26,261 bases of DNA from UBA6115 sp012514225 (GTDB taxonomy: Bacteria > Bacillota > Clostridia > Christensenellales > Aristaeellaceae): NCBI GenBank assembly GCA_036756425.1, contig DAIOLC010000026.1, positions 1 through 26,261 of the forward strand, in the 5' to 3' direction. The notes beneath the pieces are model-generated. The model made no database searches. It was not told the origin of the DNA and saw only the letters and a program-made list of their open reading frames with translations. Positions 1 through 7,973 of the stretch are shown one piece after another. Position 1 is the first letter of the stretch. Each line of letters opens with the position of its first letter. Position numbers and translations under genes: made by a program.

Positions 1-2773
1 CCGCGGCGGCCTTGGAAGCCTCGCCGTCGTCCATCTTTTCCAGCCACTCCGCGCCTGCTTCCTTGAGGGCGGCGTCGCAGTACTCCACCGCGATCATCTT
101 GCGGACGGTTTCGGCCAGCCGTTCGCGGCGCTGCCGGTAGGCCAGGTTCATGCCGAAGCCGAACTCGGCGTTGTCCTCAAACAGGCTGTTAGCCCAGGCC
201 GGCCCGTGCCCCTTGCTGTTGACGGTGTAGGGCACCGTGGGGGAGGAGCCGCCGTAGATGGAGCTGCAGCCGGTGGCGTTGGCGATGACCATCCGGTCGC
301 CGAAGAGCTGGGTGGCCAGCTTGATGTAGGGCGTCTCGCCGCAGCCGGCGCAGGCGCCGGAGTACTCGAAGAGGGGCTTGAGGAACTGACTGCCGCGCAC
401 GGTGTTCCTGTTGTGGTTGAAGCGGTCGTCCGGCAGCGTCCGGGCGAACTGCCAGTTGGCGTCCTGCTCCAGCTGGCCTTCCAGCGGCTTCATCTGCAGC
501 GCCTTGGTCTTGGACGGGCAGACCTCGTAGCAGTTGCCGCAGCCGGTGCAGTCCAGCGGGCTGACCTGGATGCGGAAGTCGTTGCCGGCGTATTCCTTGC
601 CCAGGGCCGGCTTGGTCACGAAGCCCTCCGGGCGCTTGGCGCCGGATTCCACCAGGAAGGGCCGGATGACGGCGTGGGGGCAGACCATGGAGCACTGGTT
701 GCACTGGATGCAGTGCTCCACCTGCCACTCGGGCACGTTGACCGCGATGCCGCGCTTCTCGTACTGGGTGGTCGCCGTGGGCACCACGCCGGCCGGGTCG
801 AAAGCGGAAACGGGCAGGGAATCGCCGGCCTGGCGCAGGATGGGCCTGGCGACGGAGTCGAAGTACTCGGTCGCGTCCACTTTCTGGGGTTGCGCGCCCG
901 TCTCGGCCTTGGCCCAGGCGGCGGGCACCCTGACTTCCTTCAGGGCGGACACCGCGGCGTCGATGACCGCGTAGTTGGCCTTGACCACCTTGTCGCCCCG
1001 GCGGCCGTAGGTCTCCTTGGCGTAGGCTTTCATGTACTTCTCGGCCTGCGCGTAGGGGATGACGTTCGCCAGCTTGAAGAAGGCCGCCTGCATGATGGTG
1101 TTGATGCGCCCGCCCATGCCGTGCTTCTCGGCCAGCGCGATGGCGTCGATGACGTACACCTTGGCCTTCTTCGCCGCCAGGATGCGCTTCATTTCGGCGG
1201 GCAGGTGCCTGTCCAGTTCCTCGCCCTCCCAGGGGCAGTTGAGCAGGAAGGTGCCGCCGCGCTTGAGGGCGGAGACCATGTCGTACTGGGTCACGTAGGC
1301 CGGGTTGTGGCAGGCGACGAAATTCGCGTCGTCGATGAGGTAGGTGCTCTGGATGGGCAGCTTGCCGAAGCGCAGGTGGCTGACCGTCAGCCCGCCGGAC
1401 TTCTTGGAGTCATAGGCGAAGTAGGCCTGCACGTTGAGCTTGGTGTGGTCGCCGATAATCTTGATGGAGTTCTTGTTCGCGCCCACCGTGCCGTCGCTGC
1501 CCAGGCCGTAGAACTTGCAGGACACGGTGCCTTCCGGCGCCGAATTGAACTGGCGCCCCAGGGGCAGGGAGGAGTGGGTCACGTCGTCCACGATGCCCAC
1601 GGTGAAGTGGTTCTTCGGGCGGGGCTTTGCGGAGTTGTCGAAGACCGCCTTGATCATCGTGGGGTTGAATTCCTTGCTGGACAGCCCGTAGCGCCCGCCC
1701 AGCACGGTCACGTCCGTCCGGCCGGCGTTGGTCAGCGCGGTGCGCACGTCCATGTACAGCGGGTCACCCAGGGCGCCGGGCTCCTTGGTGCGGTCCATGA
1801 CCGACAGGCGCTTCACGGTCTTGGGCAGGGCCTTGAGGAAGGCTTCCTCGGCGAAGGGACGGTACAGGCGCACCTTGAGGACGCCGTACTTCCTGCCCTT
1901 CGCGTTCAGGGCGGTCACGACTTCGTGCGCGGCTTCGGCACCGGAGCCCATGATGACGATGACGTCCTCGGCGTCCTTCGCGCCGTAGTAGTCGAACAGC
2001 TTGTATCCGCGGCCGGTCAGCTGCTTGACCTGCTTCATGCAGGCCTCCACGATGCCGGGCACGGCCAGGTGGTAGGGGTTGGCCGCCTCGCGGTTCTGGA
2101 AGAAAACGTCGGGGTTCTGCGCGGTGCCGGACTGGCGGGGGCGCTCCGGGTTCAGGGCGCGGGCGCGGAAGGCGGCCACCTTGTCCCAGTCGACCAGTTT
2201 GCGCATATCCTCGTAGTCAATCTGCTGGATTTTCTGCATCTCGTGGCTGGTGCGGAAGCCGTCGAAGAAATGCAGGAAGGGGATGGAGGACTGGATGCTC
2301 GCCAGGTGGGCGACCAGCGCCAGGTCCTGGGCCTCCTGGACGGAACCGGAGGCCAGCATCGCGAACCCGGTCTGCCGACAGGCCATCACGTCGCTGTGGT
2401 CGCCGAAGATGGACAGGGCGTGCGTCGCCAGCGTGCGCGCGCTGACGTGGAAGACCGTCGGCAGCAGTTCGCCAGCGATTTTGTACATGTTGGGAATCAT
2501 CAGCAGCAGGCCCTGGGAGGCCGTGTAGGTGGTCGTCATGGCGCCTGCGGCCAGGGAGCCGTGCACCGCGCCGGCGGCGCCGCCCTCGGACTGCATTTCC
2601 GCCACGCTGACCGTCTGCCCGAAGAGGTTCTTCTGCCCCTGGGCGGACCATTCGTCCACGTATTCCGCCATGGTGCTCGACGGGGTGATCGGGTAGATCG
2701 CGGCGACGTCGCTAAAGGCGTACGCGACGTGGCTGACGGCGCCGTTGCCGTCGATGGTGTATTTTTTTGCCAT
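1..2773 (-). CDS. nifJ: Pyruvate:ferredoxin (flavodoxin) oxidoreductase, partial (C-terminus off the left edge)
   Basis: Oxidatively decarboxylates pyruvate with CoA to acetyl-CoA and CO2, reducing ferredoxin; a cytoplasmic enzyme of anaerobic metabolism. About 924 residues are in the window; the family is usually about 1,170-1,200, so roughly 250 C-terminal residues are missing. The N-terminal domain carries YPITPSSTMAE (about residues 27-37), typical of the pyruvate-binding region. Two ferredoxin-type [4Fe-4S] motifs follow: CIQCNQCSMVCP near residue 686 and CTGCGNCYEVCP near 740. The TPP domain begins with CAGCGETPY near 805 and includes NATGCSSIYGG. The ATG at 2773 sits just after a GGAGGT ribosome binding site. 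The gene has its own strong promoter upstream and appears to be a single-gene unit. The chain is intact as far as visible. Identification is secure; only the 3' end is unknown. Confidence 0.97.
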   Translation of the reverse strand, partial: MAKKYTIDGNGAVSHVAYAFSDVAAIYPITPSSTMAEYVDEWSAQGQKNLFGQTVSVAEMQSEGGAAGAVHGSLAAGAMTTTYTASQGLLLMIPNMYKIAGELLPTVFHVSARTLATHALSIFGDHSDVMACRQTGFAMLASGSVQEAQDLALVAHLASIQSSIPFLHFFDGFRTSHEMQKIQQIDYEDMRKLVDWDKVAAFRARALNPERPRQSGTAQNPDVFFQNREAANPYHLAVPGIVEACMKQVKQLTGRGYKLFDYYGAKDAEDVIVIMGSGAEAAHEVVTALNAKGRKYGVLKVRLYRPFAEEAFLKALPKTVKRLSVMDRTKEPGALGDPLYMDVRTALTNAGRTDVTVLGGRYGLSSKEFNPTMIKAVFDNSAKPRPKNHFTVGIVDDVTHSSLPLGRQFNSAPEGTVSCKFYGLGSDGTVGANKNSIKIIGDHTKLNVQAYFAYDSKKSGGLTVSHLRFGKLPIQSTYLIDDANFVACHNPAYVTQYDMVSALKRGGTFLLNCPWEGEELDRHLPAEMKRILAAKKAKVYVIDAIALAEKHGMGGRINTIMQAAFFKLANVIPYAQAEKYMKAYAKETYGRRGDKVVKANYAVIDAAVSALKEVRVPAAWAKAETGAQPQKVDATEYFDSVARPILRQAGDSLPVSAFDPAGVVPTATTQYEKRGIAVNVPEWQVEHCIQCNQCSMVCPHAVIRPFLVESGAKRPEGFVTKPALGKEYAGNDFRIQVSPLDCTGCGNCYEVCPSKTKALQMKPLEGQLEQDANWQFARTLPDDRFNHNRNTVRGSQFLKPLFEYSGACAGCGETPYIKLATQLFGDRMVIANATGCSSIYGGSSPTVPYTVNSKGHGPAWANSLFEDNAEFGFGMNLAYRQRRERLAETVRKMIAVEYCDAALKEAGAEWLEKMDDGEASKAAA

Positions 2774-2835
2774 GGTGACCTCCGTTTTATCTTTGAACCC
2801 GGCATTCCGGGATTTCAAGCGGCGCAAACCAACAC

Positions 2836-2865
2836 AGTATAATGAGAATGCGTCCGATTTGTCAA
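2836..2865 (-). promoter_or_regulatory. Sigma-A-type promoter of nifJ
   Basis: On the minus strand a perfect TTGACA -35 (2860-2865) is separated by 18 bp from a TATACT -10 (2836-2841). Transcription would start near 2829, giving a leader of about 55 nt. The leader holds a small perfect hairpin, CCCGG/CCGGG with a 4-nt loop (2798-2811), and ends in the ribosome binding site. The near-consensus boxes fit a highly expressed enzyme. Confidence 0.8.
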
Positions 2866-2892
2866 GGAATTGGCGAGATTTCGACGATGGGA

Positions 2893-2917
2893 AAATCCCT
2901 TGAAAAACAAGGGATTT
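2893..2917. repeat. Perfect 10-bp inverted repeat upstream of the nifJ promoter
   Basis: AAATCCCTTG (2893-2902) and CAAGGGATTT (2908-2917) pair perfectly across a 5-nt A-rich loop. It lies about 28 bp upstream of the nifJ -35 box and downstream of the terminator of the lipid kinase gene. It could be a regulator-binding site for nifJ or a second terminator; the minus strand continues with only four T residues after the stem. The sequence does not match the Rex consensus. Confidence 0.6.
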
Positions 2918-2976
2918 CTGCGTTTTCAACGGAAGCCTGTGTCAGAATCCGGCAAAAAAGTGAAAAAATCCGACAG

Positions 2977-2998
2977 AAAAAACCGCGGCGCGCGCCGC
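2977..2998 (-). terminator. Rho-independent terminator after the lipid kinase gene
   Basis: On the minus strand a 14-bp perfect GC palindrome (2985-2998; stem GCGGC/GCCGC with loop GCGC) is followed by GG and six T residues (2982-2977). It lies about 40 bp beyond the stop codon of the lipid kinase gene, in the right orientation. Confidence 0.8.
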
Positions 2999-3036
2999 TG
3001 TCTGGAAGTGAGCCCGGTTTGTGTGGAATGACCCGC

Positions 3037-3948
3037 TTACCCGGCCGGGTCCGGCAGGATGAACCGCACGGCGCGGGTCGCCGTTTCCAGCGTAAAGTCC
3101 CGCCCCTGCGCGATTTCCCCGTCCAGGCAGAGGGCGAAGTCCCGGTCCGCCTCGACGCGCACCCGGGCGGCGCGGCGGTAGGTCAGGTAGGGGGCGAAAT
3201 CGGGGTCCTTCAGGTGCAGCCCTTTCTGGTACCGGGGCAACAGGGCCAGCAGCCGCATCCGCGGGATGGGCTTGATGAGGCATATGTCCATCAGCCCGTC
3301 GTCGTTGACAGCCTCCGGGGCGCAGAGGAAACGGCCGCCGATGTACCGTCCGGAGGCCAGGGAGGCGGTCAGCAGCGGGCCCTCGTGCAGGGTTTCGCCG
3401 TCCGCGGTGACGCGGCAGTCCGTCTTCAGGTGGCGCGCGATGGCGTTCGCGGCGCCGATCAGGTAGGCGCCCTTGCCCTGCAAAAGCGGGAACCGCCGGA
3501 TGGAGACCACCGTTTTGGCGGCCTGCGCCTCCAGGCCGACGTTGGCGACGTTGACGGCGCAGCGTTCTCCCGCGCAGATGAGGTCCACCAGCACCGTCCC
3601 CGCGGACACCTGCCGCTTCAGGTCGAGGAAACGGGCTACGCCGCCGTAATACTTGACAAAATCGTTGCCGCTGCCGCAGGGCCACACACCGACGGCGGCG
3701 TGGGGCTGCCCCATCGCGCCGGTCGCCACCTCGCCTAGGGTACCGTCGCCGCCGCAGGCGTAAAAGCGCAGGGGACCTCCCTGGGACTGGCACACTTCCC
3801 GCACGAAGCGCATCGCGTCCCCGATGCCGCCGGTGATGTAAAGGGTGTAGGGCAGCCCGCCCAGGCCGTCCAGCTCGCCCTCCAGTTTCCGCCGCGCGCT
3901 GCGCTCCCCGGCCGCGGGGTTGAGGATGAAAAAGTGCTGTACGTCCAT
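3037..3948 (-). CDS. Diacylglycerol kinase-family lipid kinase (YegS/DgkB-like)
   Basis: Probable ATP-dependent lipid kinase, phosphorylating diacylglycerol or a related lipid at the inner face of the membrane. The 303-residue chain is typical for bacterial DAGK-catalytic-domain proteins. Visible motifs are NPAAG at 10-14, the nucleotide-binding GGDGT at 66-70, and GSGNDF at 92-97. The C-terminal beta domain includes DDGLMDI and CLDGE. The ATG at 3948 follows a GGGAGG ribosome binding site at a fairly long spacing of 11 nt. It is downstream of and co-oriented with the H1-like gene and may be read through from it. A terminator follows at 2977-2998. The exact lipid substrate cannot be told from sequence. 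Confidence 0.92.
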   Translation of the reverse strand: MDVQHFFILNPAAGERSARRKLEGELDGLGGLPYTLYITGGIGDAMRFVREVCQSQGGPLRFYACGGDGTLGEVATGAMGQPHAAVGVWPCGSGNDFVKYYGGVARFLDLKRQVSAGTVLVDLICAGERCAVNVANVGLEAQAAKTVVSIRRFPLLQGKGAYLIGAANAIARHLKTDCRVTADGETLHEGPLLTASLASGRYIGGRFLCAPEAVNDDGLMDICLIKPIPRMRLLALLPRYQKGLHLKDPDFAPYLTYRRAARVRVEADRDFALCLDGEIAQGRDFTLETATRAVRFILPDPAG

Positions 3949-3969
3949 GGGCGGGCAAGCCTCCCTGAC

Positions 3970-4014
3970 TGGCGCCCCGGCCGCCGCTTCAGCGGACGGC
4001 CGGGCTGGGGCGCC
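3970..4014. repeat. Long imperfect hairpin between the H1-like and lipid kinase genes
   Basis: An outer stem pairs the segment at 3970-3983 with 3997-4014, with one asymmetric bulge. An inner perfect stem, CCGC-TTCA-GCGG, caps it. The whole structure spans about 45 nt in the 70-nt gap. There is no T-tract on either strand, so it is not a canonical rho-independent terminator. It may attenuate read-through or stabilise the 3' end of the H1-like mRNA. Confidence 0.5.
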
Positions 4015-4022
4015 ACGGCGCC

Positions 4023-4442
4023 TTACTTGTTGTTGAGGATGGATTTGAGCAGGTCTTCCGGGCTGATTGCGTCCTTGAGCCCTTCCAGCAGCCCGCCCAG
4101 CAGGCTGTCGTCCTTCTTGGCCGAAGTTTTCTTGCTTGCCGTCTTTTTGGCGGCCGGTTTCCTTGCGGTCGTTTTCTTCGCGGTCGTCTTTTTGGCCGTT
4201 GTCTTTTTTACCGCGGGCTTCGCGGCGGTTTTCTTTGCCGTGGTCTTCTTCGCCGTGGTTTTCTTGGCGGCGGCCTTCTTCGCGGCGGCGGTTTTCGCCG
4301 CGGTCAGCTTGCGCTTGTCTGCCTGCAGCGCCTTCTTCTGTTCCGCCAGCTTTTCCAGGCGGTCCTTGAGCTTCCCGATACTCTCGTCCACCGCCTTGAT
4401 TTTGGCTTCCACCTGCCTGAGGGTCAGTTTCTTTTCAGACAT
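4023..4442 (-). CDS. Lysine/alanine-rich histone H1-like protein
   Basis: A 139-residue, highly basic protein, probably nucleoid-associated. Residues about 5-50 form a charged, heptad-like helix, likely a coiled coil. Residues about 50-110 are a low-complexity tail of repeated KKTTA / AAKK units with occasional Pro (KPA), like eukaryotic H1 C-terminal tails and bacterial H1-like proteins. The last 27 residues are hydrophobic-acidic (SLLGGLLEGL, then SPEDLLKSIL). The open frame extends 18 codons further upstream, but the ATG at 4442 has a GGAGGG ribosome binding site and lies just after a promoter, so it is preferred. DNA binding is inferred from composition only. A PhaF-like phasin role is an alternative for KPA-rich tails. 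Confidence 0.8.
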   Translation of the reverse strand: MSEKKLTLRQVEAKIKAVDESIGKLKDRLEKLAEQKKALQADKRKLTAAKTAAAKKAAAKKTTAKKTTAKKTAAKPAVKKTTAKKTTAKKTTARKPAAKKTASKKTSAKKDDSLLGGLLEGLKDAISPEDLLKSILNNK

Positions 4443-4467
4443 ACAGTCGCCCTCCCCGTTTTCGCCC

Positions 4468-4496
4468 AGTATACCCCCGCGCCCGGACGCCCGCAA
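4468..4496 (-). promoter_or_regulatory. Promoter of the H1-like gene
   Basis: On the minus strand, TTGCGG (4491-4496) lies 17 bp from TATACT (4468-4473). The -10 is good; the -35 shares only TTG with consensus. The start of transcription would fall about 20 nt before the ATG at 4442. Confidence 0.55.
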
Positions 4497-4499
4497 CGG

Positions 4500-5966
4500 C
4501 TATACGCGCTTGAAGGCCCACTTCCCGCCCCCGAAGCGCCGGTAGAACATCGCCAGGCGCAGCCCCAGCTCCGACAGGCTCAGCAGCCAGGTCATCGCCA
4601 GGCCCAGGTGGAACACGTCTACGGCCAGCCAGGTCATCAGGGGGCGCAGGAGGGAGACGCACAGCATCATCACGGCGGCGACGTACAGGTTGTCCCCCGC
4701 GCCGCGCAGGGCGCCGGACAGGACGACGGCGGACATCTGGAAGGGCTGCATCAGCGCCACCACCAGCAGCGCCTGCCCCGCGAAAAGGATGACGTTGCCG
4801 GCGTCCGGGGTGCCGGGGTCGATGAACAGCCGGGCCAATGGCTCCCGGAACAGGGCGGTGAGCGCGCCCAGCAGCAGGGACAGCGCGAAGGCGACGCGCT
4901 GGGTGACCTTGCCGTACAGCAGGCTCAGATCCCGCCGCCCGCGGCCCAGGTTCTGGCCGACCAGGGAGGTGGCGGCGACGGACAGGCCGTCGGCGAAGTT
5001 GAACGTCAGCGCCAGGAACTGCATGGCGATGTTGTGCGCGGCGAACATCGTCACGCCCAGGGAGTACATCAGCCGCGTATAGACGAAAAACCCCACGCGA
5101 ACGCTGGCCTGCTCGACGATGGCGTTGCCGCCCACCTTCACGATGGCGCGCATGGCCTCGCGGTCCAGCCGCCAGTTGTCCTTCAGCGTCACGCGCAGGT
5201 AGCTGCCCGGGGCGTGGAACACCGCCAGGATGGACAGCGTGGTGCCCGCCGCCATGCCGATGACGCTGGCGATGGCGGCGCCCCGGATTCCCATCGGCGT
5301 GAAGCCCAGGTGTCCGTAGATGAGCAGGAAATTGAACACCACGTTGACGAGGTTGGAGATGACGTTGACCTTCAGCGGGATGCGCGTGTCGCCCACGCCG
5401 CGCAGCGCCGCGTTGATGCACATGCCCACGGCGTTGAGCGGCAGGGCCCAGGCCATGATGGTGAAGTAGTCGACGGCGCCCTTCAGCACCTCCGCGTCTT
5501 CCGTCGTCCGGGTATGCCCGCCCGCCAGGCGCATCAGGGGCTCGGCGAACAGCACGGCCAGCACGGCCACCACGGCGGACAGGGAAAAGGACAGCAGCAG
5601 GGCGTTGCGGACCGTCTGGTTGGCTGCTTCCCGGCGCCCCTCGCCCTTGCGGCGGGCGACGATGGCCGTCACGCCGACGTTGAGCGCGAAAAACAAGGCC
5701 AGCATAATCATCCGCGGCTGCCCGGGCAGGGAGACCGCGGCCAGGGCGTTGCGGCCCAGCTGGCCCACCATGATGGTGTCCGCGCTGCCGATGAGGCTCA
5801 TGAGCACCAGCTCGGCAATCGCGGGCAGCGCGATATGCAGCACGTCCCCGTAGGCTTGCCGGGTGCCGGGCAGTTCGCCCAGCCGCTTGCCCGGCGGCAC
5901 CAGCGCCCCGGCGGAGAAGAGCCGTCTTGCCAGGCGGCGCCCGCCCGGCAAATCCTTGATTCCCAT
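4500..5966 (-). CDS. MATE-family multidrug/organic cation exporter
   Basis: Integral membrane antiporter of the MATE superfamily, expected to use a Na+ or H+ gradient to export cationic compounds. About 488 residues with roughly 12 hydrophobic segments in two homologous halves. The first half shows ALPAIAELVLMSLIGSADT followed by MVGQLG, the usual N-lobe signature. The second half repeats the pattern around EQASVRVGF and AAHNIAMQFL. The frame could start at 6002, but that codon lies inside the preceding terminator hairpin. ATG 5966 (MGIKDL) or 5975 is more plausible. Neither has a clear ribosome binding site, so the start is uncertain. Substrate unknown. Confidence 0.92.
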   Translation of the reverse strand: MGIKDLPGGRRLARRLFSAGALVPPGKRLGELPGTRQAYGDVLHIALPAIAELVLMSLIGSADTIMVGQLGRNALAAVSLPGQPRMIMLALFFALNVGVTAIVARRKGEGRREAANQTVRNALLLSFSLSAVVAVLAVLFAEPLMRLAGGHTRTTEDAEVLKGAVDYFTIMAWALPLNAVGMCINAALRGVGDTRIPLKVNVISNLVNVVFNFLLIYGHLGFTPMGIRGAAIASVIGMAAGTTLSILAVFHAPGSYLRVTLKDNWRLDREAMRAIVKVGGNAIVEQASVRVGFFVYTRLMYSLGVTMFAAHNIAMQFLALTFNFADGLSVAATSLVGQNLGRGRRDLSLLYGKVTQRVAFALSLLLGALTALFREPLARLFIDPGTPDAGNVILFAGQALLVVALMQPFQMSAVVLSGALRGAGDNLYVAAVMMLCVSLLRPLMTWLAVDVFHLGLAMTWLLSLSELGLRLAMFYRRFGGGKWAFKRV

Positions 5967-5983
5967 GTCGCGCATCGTAGCAG

Positions 5984-6018
5984 AAAACCGGCGCGCGGGC
6001 AATCGCCCGCGCGCCGGT
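5984..6018 (-). terminator. Terminator after the PQQ-type dehydrogenase gene
   Basis: A perfect 14-bp stem (5987-6000 with 6005-6018) and a 4-nt loop. On the minus strand it is followed by TTTTC. It starts 17 bp after the stop codon of the gene at 6035-7258 and abuts the MATE start region. Confidence 0.8.
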
Positions 6019-6034
6019 CAGGCCGCCCCCGCCT

Positions 6035-7258
6035 TTACGGCCCGATGCGGTACAGCCGCCCCTCGTCGGTGACCGCGTACAGGGCGCCGTCCCCGCCGTC
6101 CGCCACGTCGCGGAAGCGCTGTCCCTCCGATTCCAGCAGCCGTTCCTCGCCCGCGACCCGTGTGCCGTCCAGCTTCAGCCGGCTGATGTGCCGGCTGGCC
6201 AGGCCGCCGATGAACAGGTCGTTTTTCCACTCGGGGATGGCGTCCCCCGTGTAGAAGGCCATGCCGCCCGGCGCCAGCACGGGGTCCCAGTAGTATTTGG
6301 GCTGCTCCGTGCCCGGGGCGGCAGCCTGCCCCCGCCCCACCGGCGCGCCAGAGTACTCGATGCCGTAGGAAACCTCCGGCCAGCCGTAGTTCGCGCCGGC
6401 TAGCAGCAGGTTGAGCTCGTCCCCGCCGCGGGGCCCCATCTCGCCCAGCCATATCTCCCCGCTTTCCGGGTGGAGGTCCAGGCTCTGGGGGTTGCGGTGG
6501 CCCAGGGTGTACACTTCATCCAGCGCGCCCGCCATGCCTTCGAAGGGGTTGCCCGGCGCGGGAAGCCCCTGTGCGGTGAGCCGGAGCACCTTGCCCCAGG
6601 CGGAGCCTTTTTCCTGCGCCTTCACGCGGTTGGCCGCGCTTTGCCGGTCGCCTGCGGTGACGTACAGGAAACCGTCCGGCCCGAACAGCAGCCGGCTGCC
6701 GTAATGCGCCGCGGTTCGGTTGGCTGGCAGTGCGCGGTAGAGGATTTCAAAGTCCAAAATCCGGGTCTCGTCCTCCGACAGCCGCCCCCGGCCTACTGCC
6801 GTCAGGGAGCCGCCCTGCGTCCTTTCCGCCAGGGTGAAATACAGGACGCGGCTTTGCGGATAATCCGGCGCGGGCGCGACGTCCAGCAGCCCGCCCTGCC
6901 CGCCGTCTTCCACCGGCGGGAAGCCGGAAATCACACCGCCCAGGCCGGATTCTTCCGCGTATAGGCGCATCGTGCCGCCCTTCTGGGTGATGGCCAGCCG
7001 GCCGTCCGGCAGCGCGGTGACCGCCCAGGGGGCGTCCAGTTCATCCGACAGGATTTGCACCCGGTAGGGCGTCTGTGTCCGCATGCCCGGCGCGCGGGTC
7101 TGGCCGTCGAAGGCCGGCGCATAGGGGGCGTTCGCCTGCCTGGTTTCGACCGGCGGCAGCGCCCCTGCCGCGGCGGCCGTTATCGATAATGTAAGCATCA
7201 GCGCCAGCGCCGCGGCCAGCGCGCGGCGTCCCTCGTTTTTCCCGTTTTGTGATGTCAT
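6035..7258 (-). CDS. Exported PQQ-dependent sugar dehydrogenase-like protein (glucose/sorbosone dehydrogenase family)
   Basis: Six-bladed beta-propeller protein of the soluble glucose dehydrogenase / aldose dehydrogenase (YliI-like) family; 407 residues. A signal peptide is evident: Arg-Arg, then a hydrophobic stretch ending near AAAAGA, so it acts outside the membrane. Family motifs are AHYGSRLLFGPDG (with the likely catalytic His), YTLGHRNPQ, GPRGGDELN, GANYGWPEVSYG and the late GGLASRHISRL. Start 7258 has AAAGGAGG five nt upstream; an in-frame ATG at 7294 lacks this. A TACAAT -10-like box is at 7298-7293 without a clear -35. Whether it really uses PQQ is doubtful in a likely anaerobe; some family members are not enzymes. 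Confidence 0.88.
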   Translation of the reverse strand: MTSQNGKNEGRRALAAALALMLTLSITAAAAGALPPVETRQANAPYAPAFDGQTRAPGMRTQTPYRVQILSDELDAPWAVTALPDGRLAITQKGGTMRLYAEESGLGGVISGFPPVEDGGQGGLLDVAPAPDYPQSRVLYFTLAERTQGGSLTAVGRGRLSEDETRILDFEILYRALPANRTAAHYGSRLLFGPDGFLYVTAGDRQSAANRVKAQEKGSAWGKVLRLTAQGLPAPGNPFEGMAGALDEVYTLGHRNPQSLDLHPESGEIWLGEMGPRGGDELNLLLAGANYGWPEVSYGIEYSGAPVGRGQAAAPGTEQPKYYWDPVLAPGGMAFYTGDAIPEWKNDLFIGGLASRHISRLKLDGTRVAGEERLLESEGQRFRDVADGGDGALYAVTDEGRLYRIGP

Positions 7259-7313
7259 GCCGGCCTCCTTTCGCCCAAAGGGATTTGCCGGCATTGTACC
7301 CGCCGGGCTGGCC

Positions 7314-7808
7314 TTATCCCGCCGCCCCGGCTTCCCGGGTCAGCCGCGCCGTTACCATGCCGGCGGCCTGCGCCAGGTCTTCCGGCCGGGCTTTGATCTG
7401 CAGGCCGATGCGGCCGCCAGACACCAGAATCCAGGGCCGCTCCGCCGCGCTTTCGTCCAGCGCGGTGGGGAAGGGCTTTTTCATGCCCAGGGGCGAGCAT
7501 CCGCCCCGCACATAGCCGGTCAGTTCCTTCAGCGCCGCCGCCGGGCACATCTCCAGGGACTTTACCTTGAAGTGCGCGGCGGCCTTCTTCAGGTCCAGCT
7601 CGCGGTTCCCCGGGATGACGCAGACGAAGTGGCGCCCAGCGCCCGAGAGGACCAGGGTCTTGAACACGCTTTCCGGCGGCACGCCCAGCAGCCGCGCGAC
7701 CTCGCCCGCGTCCAGCGCCTCGCCGTGGGACGGGTAGGCGACCGCTTCGTAGGGCAGCCCTGCCTTTTCCATCAGCCGCATCGCGTTGCTCTTTTCCACT
7801 TTGTCCAT
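7314..7808 (-). CDS. ybaK: YbaK/EbsC-family Cys-tRNA(Pro)/Pro-tRNA editing deacylase
   Basis: Predicted trans-acting editing enzyme hydrolysing Cys-tRNA(Pro); cytoplasmic, 164 residues, the normal length for YbaK. Characteristic elements are VFKTLVLSG, VCVIPGNRELDLKKAA, the GGCSPLGMKK segment and the final LQIKARPEDL. The ATG at 7808 has a GGGAGGAG ribosome binding site. A good promoter sits directly upstream, and the neighbour upstream is divergent. The frame stays open far upstream of 7808, but that part is antisense to the MFS gene and is not coding. Confidence 0.9.
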   Translation of the reverse strand: MDKVEKSNAMRLMEKAGLPYEAVAYPSHGEALDAGEVARLLGVPPESVFKTLVLSGAGRHFVCVIPGNRELDLKKAAAHFKVKSLEMCPAAALKELTGYVRGGCSPLGMKKPFPTALDESAAERPWILVSGGRIGLQIKARPEDLAQAAGMVTARLTREAGAAG

Positions 7809-7833
7809 CCGGTTTCTCCTCCCACACGGGGTG

Positions 7834-7862
7834 ATTGTACCAGATTCCGGGCGGCTTGACAG
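7834..7862 (-). promoter_or_regulatory. Promoter of the ybaK-like gene
   Basis: On the minus strand CTGTCA (7857-7862) is 17 bp from TACAAT (7834-7839). The -10 is preceded by TGG, which gives an extended -10. It reads into the ribosome binding site and ATG at 7808. Confidence 0.65.
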
Positions 7863-7973
7863 TTCGGAGGGAAGAGGGGCCGGGGCTTGAAACGCTTGCG
7901 TTTTTGCGGAAAATGCGATAGCCTGCGCTGGATGGCGCCCGTTGGCGGCAAGCGCGCCGGAAGGAGGATTCGA

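Noticed and set aside
206..2842. 878-codon open frame on the plus strand
   Set aside because: It is the antisense shadow of nifJ in GC-rich DNA; the minus strand encodes all pyruvate oxidoreductase motifs and has the promoter and ribosome binding site.
4130..4300. Tandem repeats that might be a CRISPR or minisatellite
   Set aside because: The periodicity is the KKTTA/AAKK codon repeat of the H1-like gene; there are no spacers of uniform length.
4608..6254. 548-codon plus-strand frame across the MATE gene
   Set aside because: Low-complexity Gln/His/Arg-rich translation opposite a well-supported membrane protein; no family features.
7856..7915. TTGACA on the plus strand as a promoter for the MFS gene
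   Set aside because: No -10 hexamer at 16-18 bp; the same bases are better explained as the -35 region of the divergent ybaK promoter.
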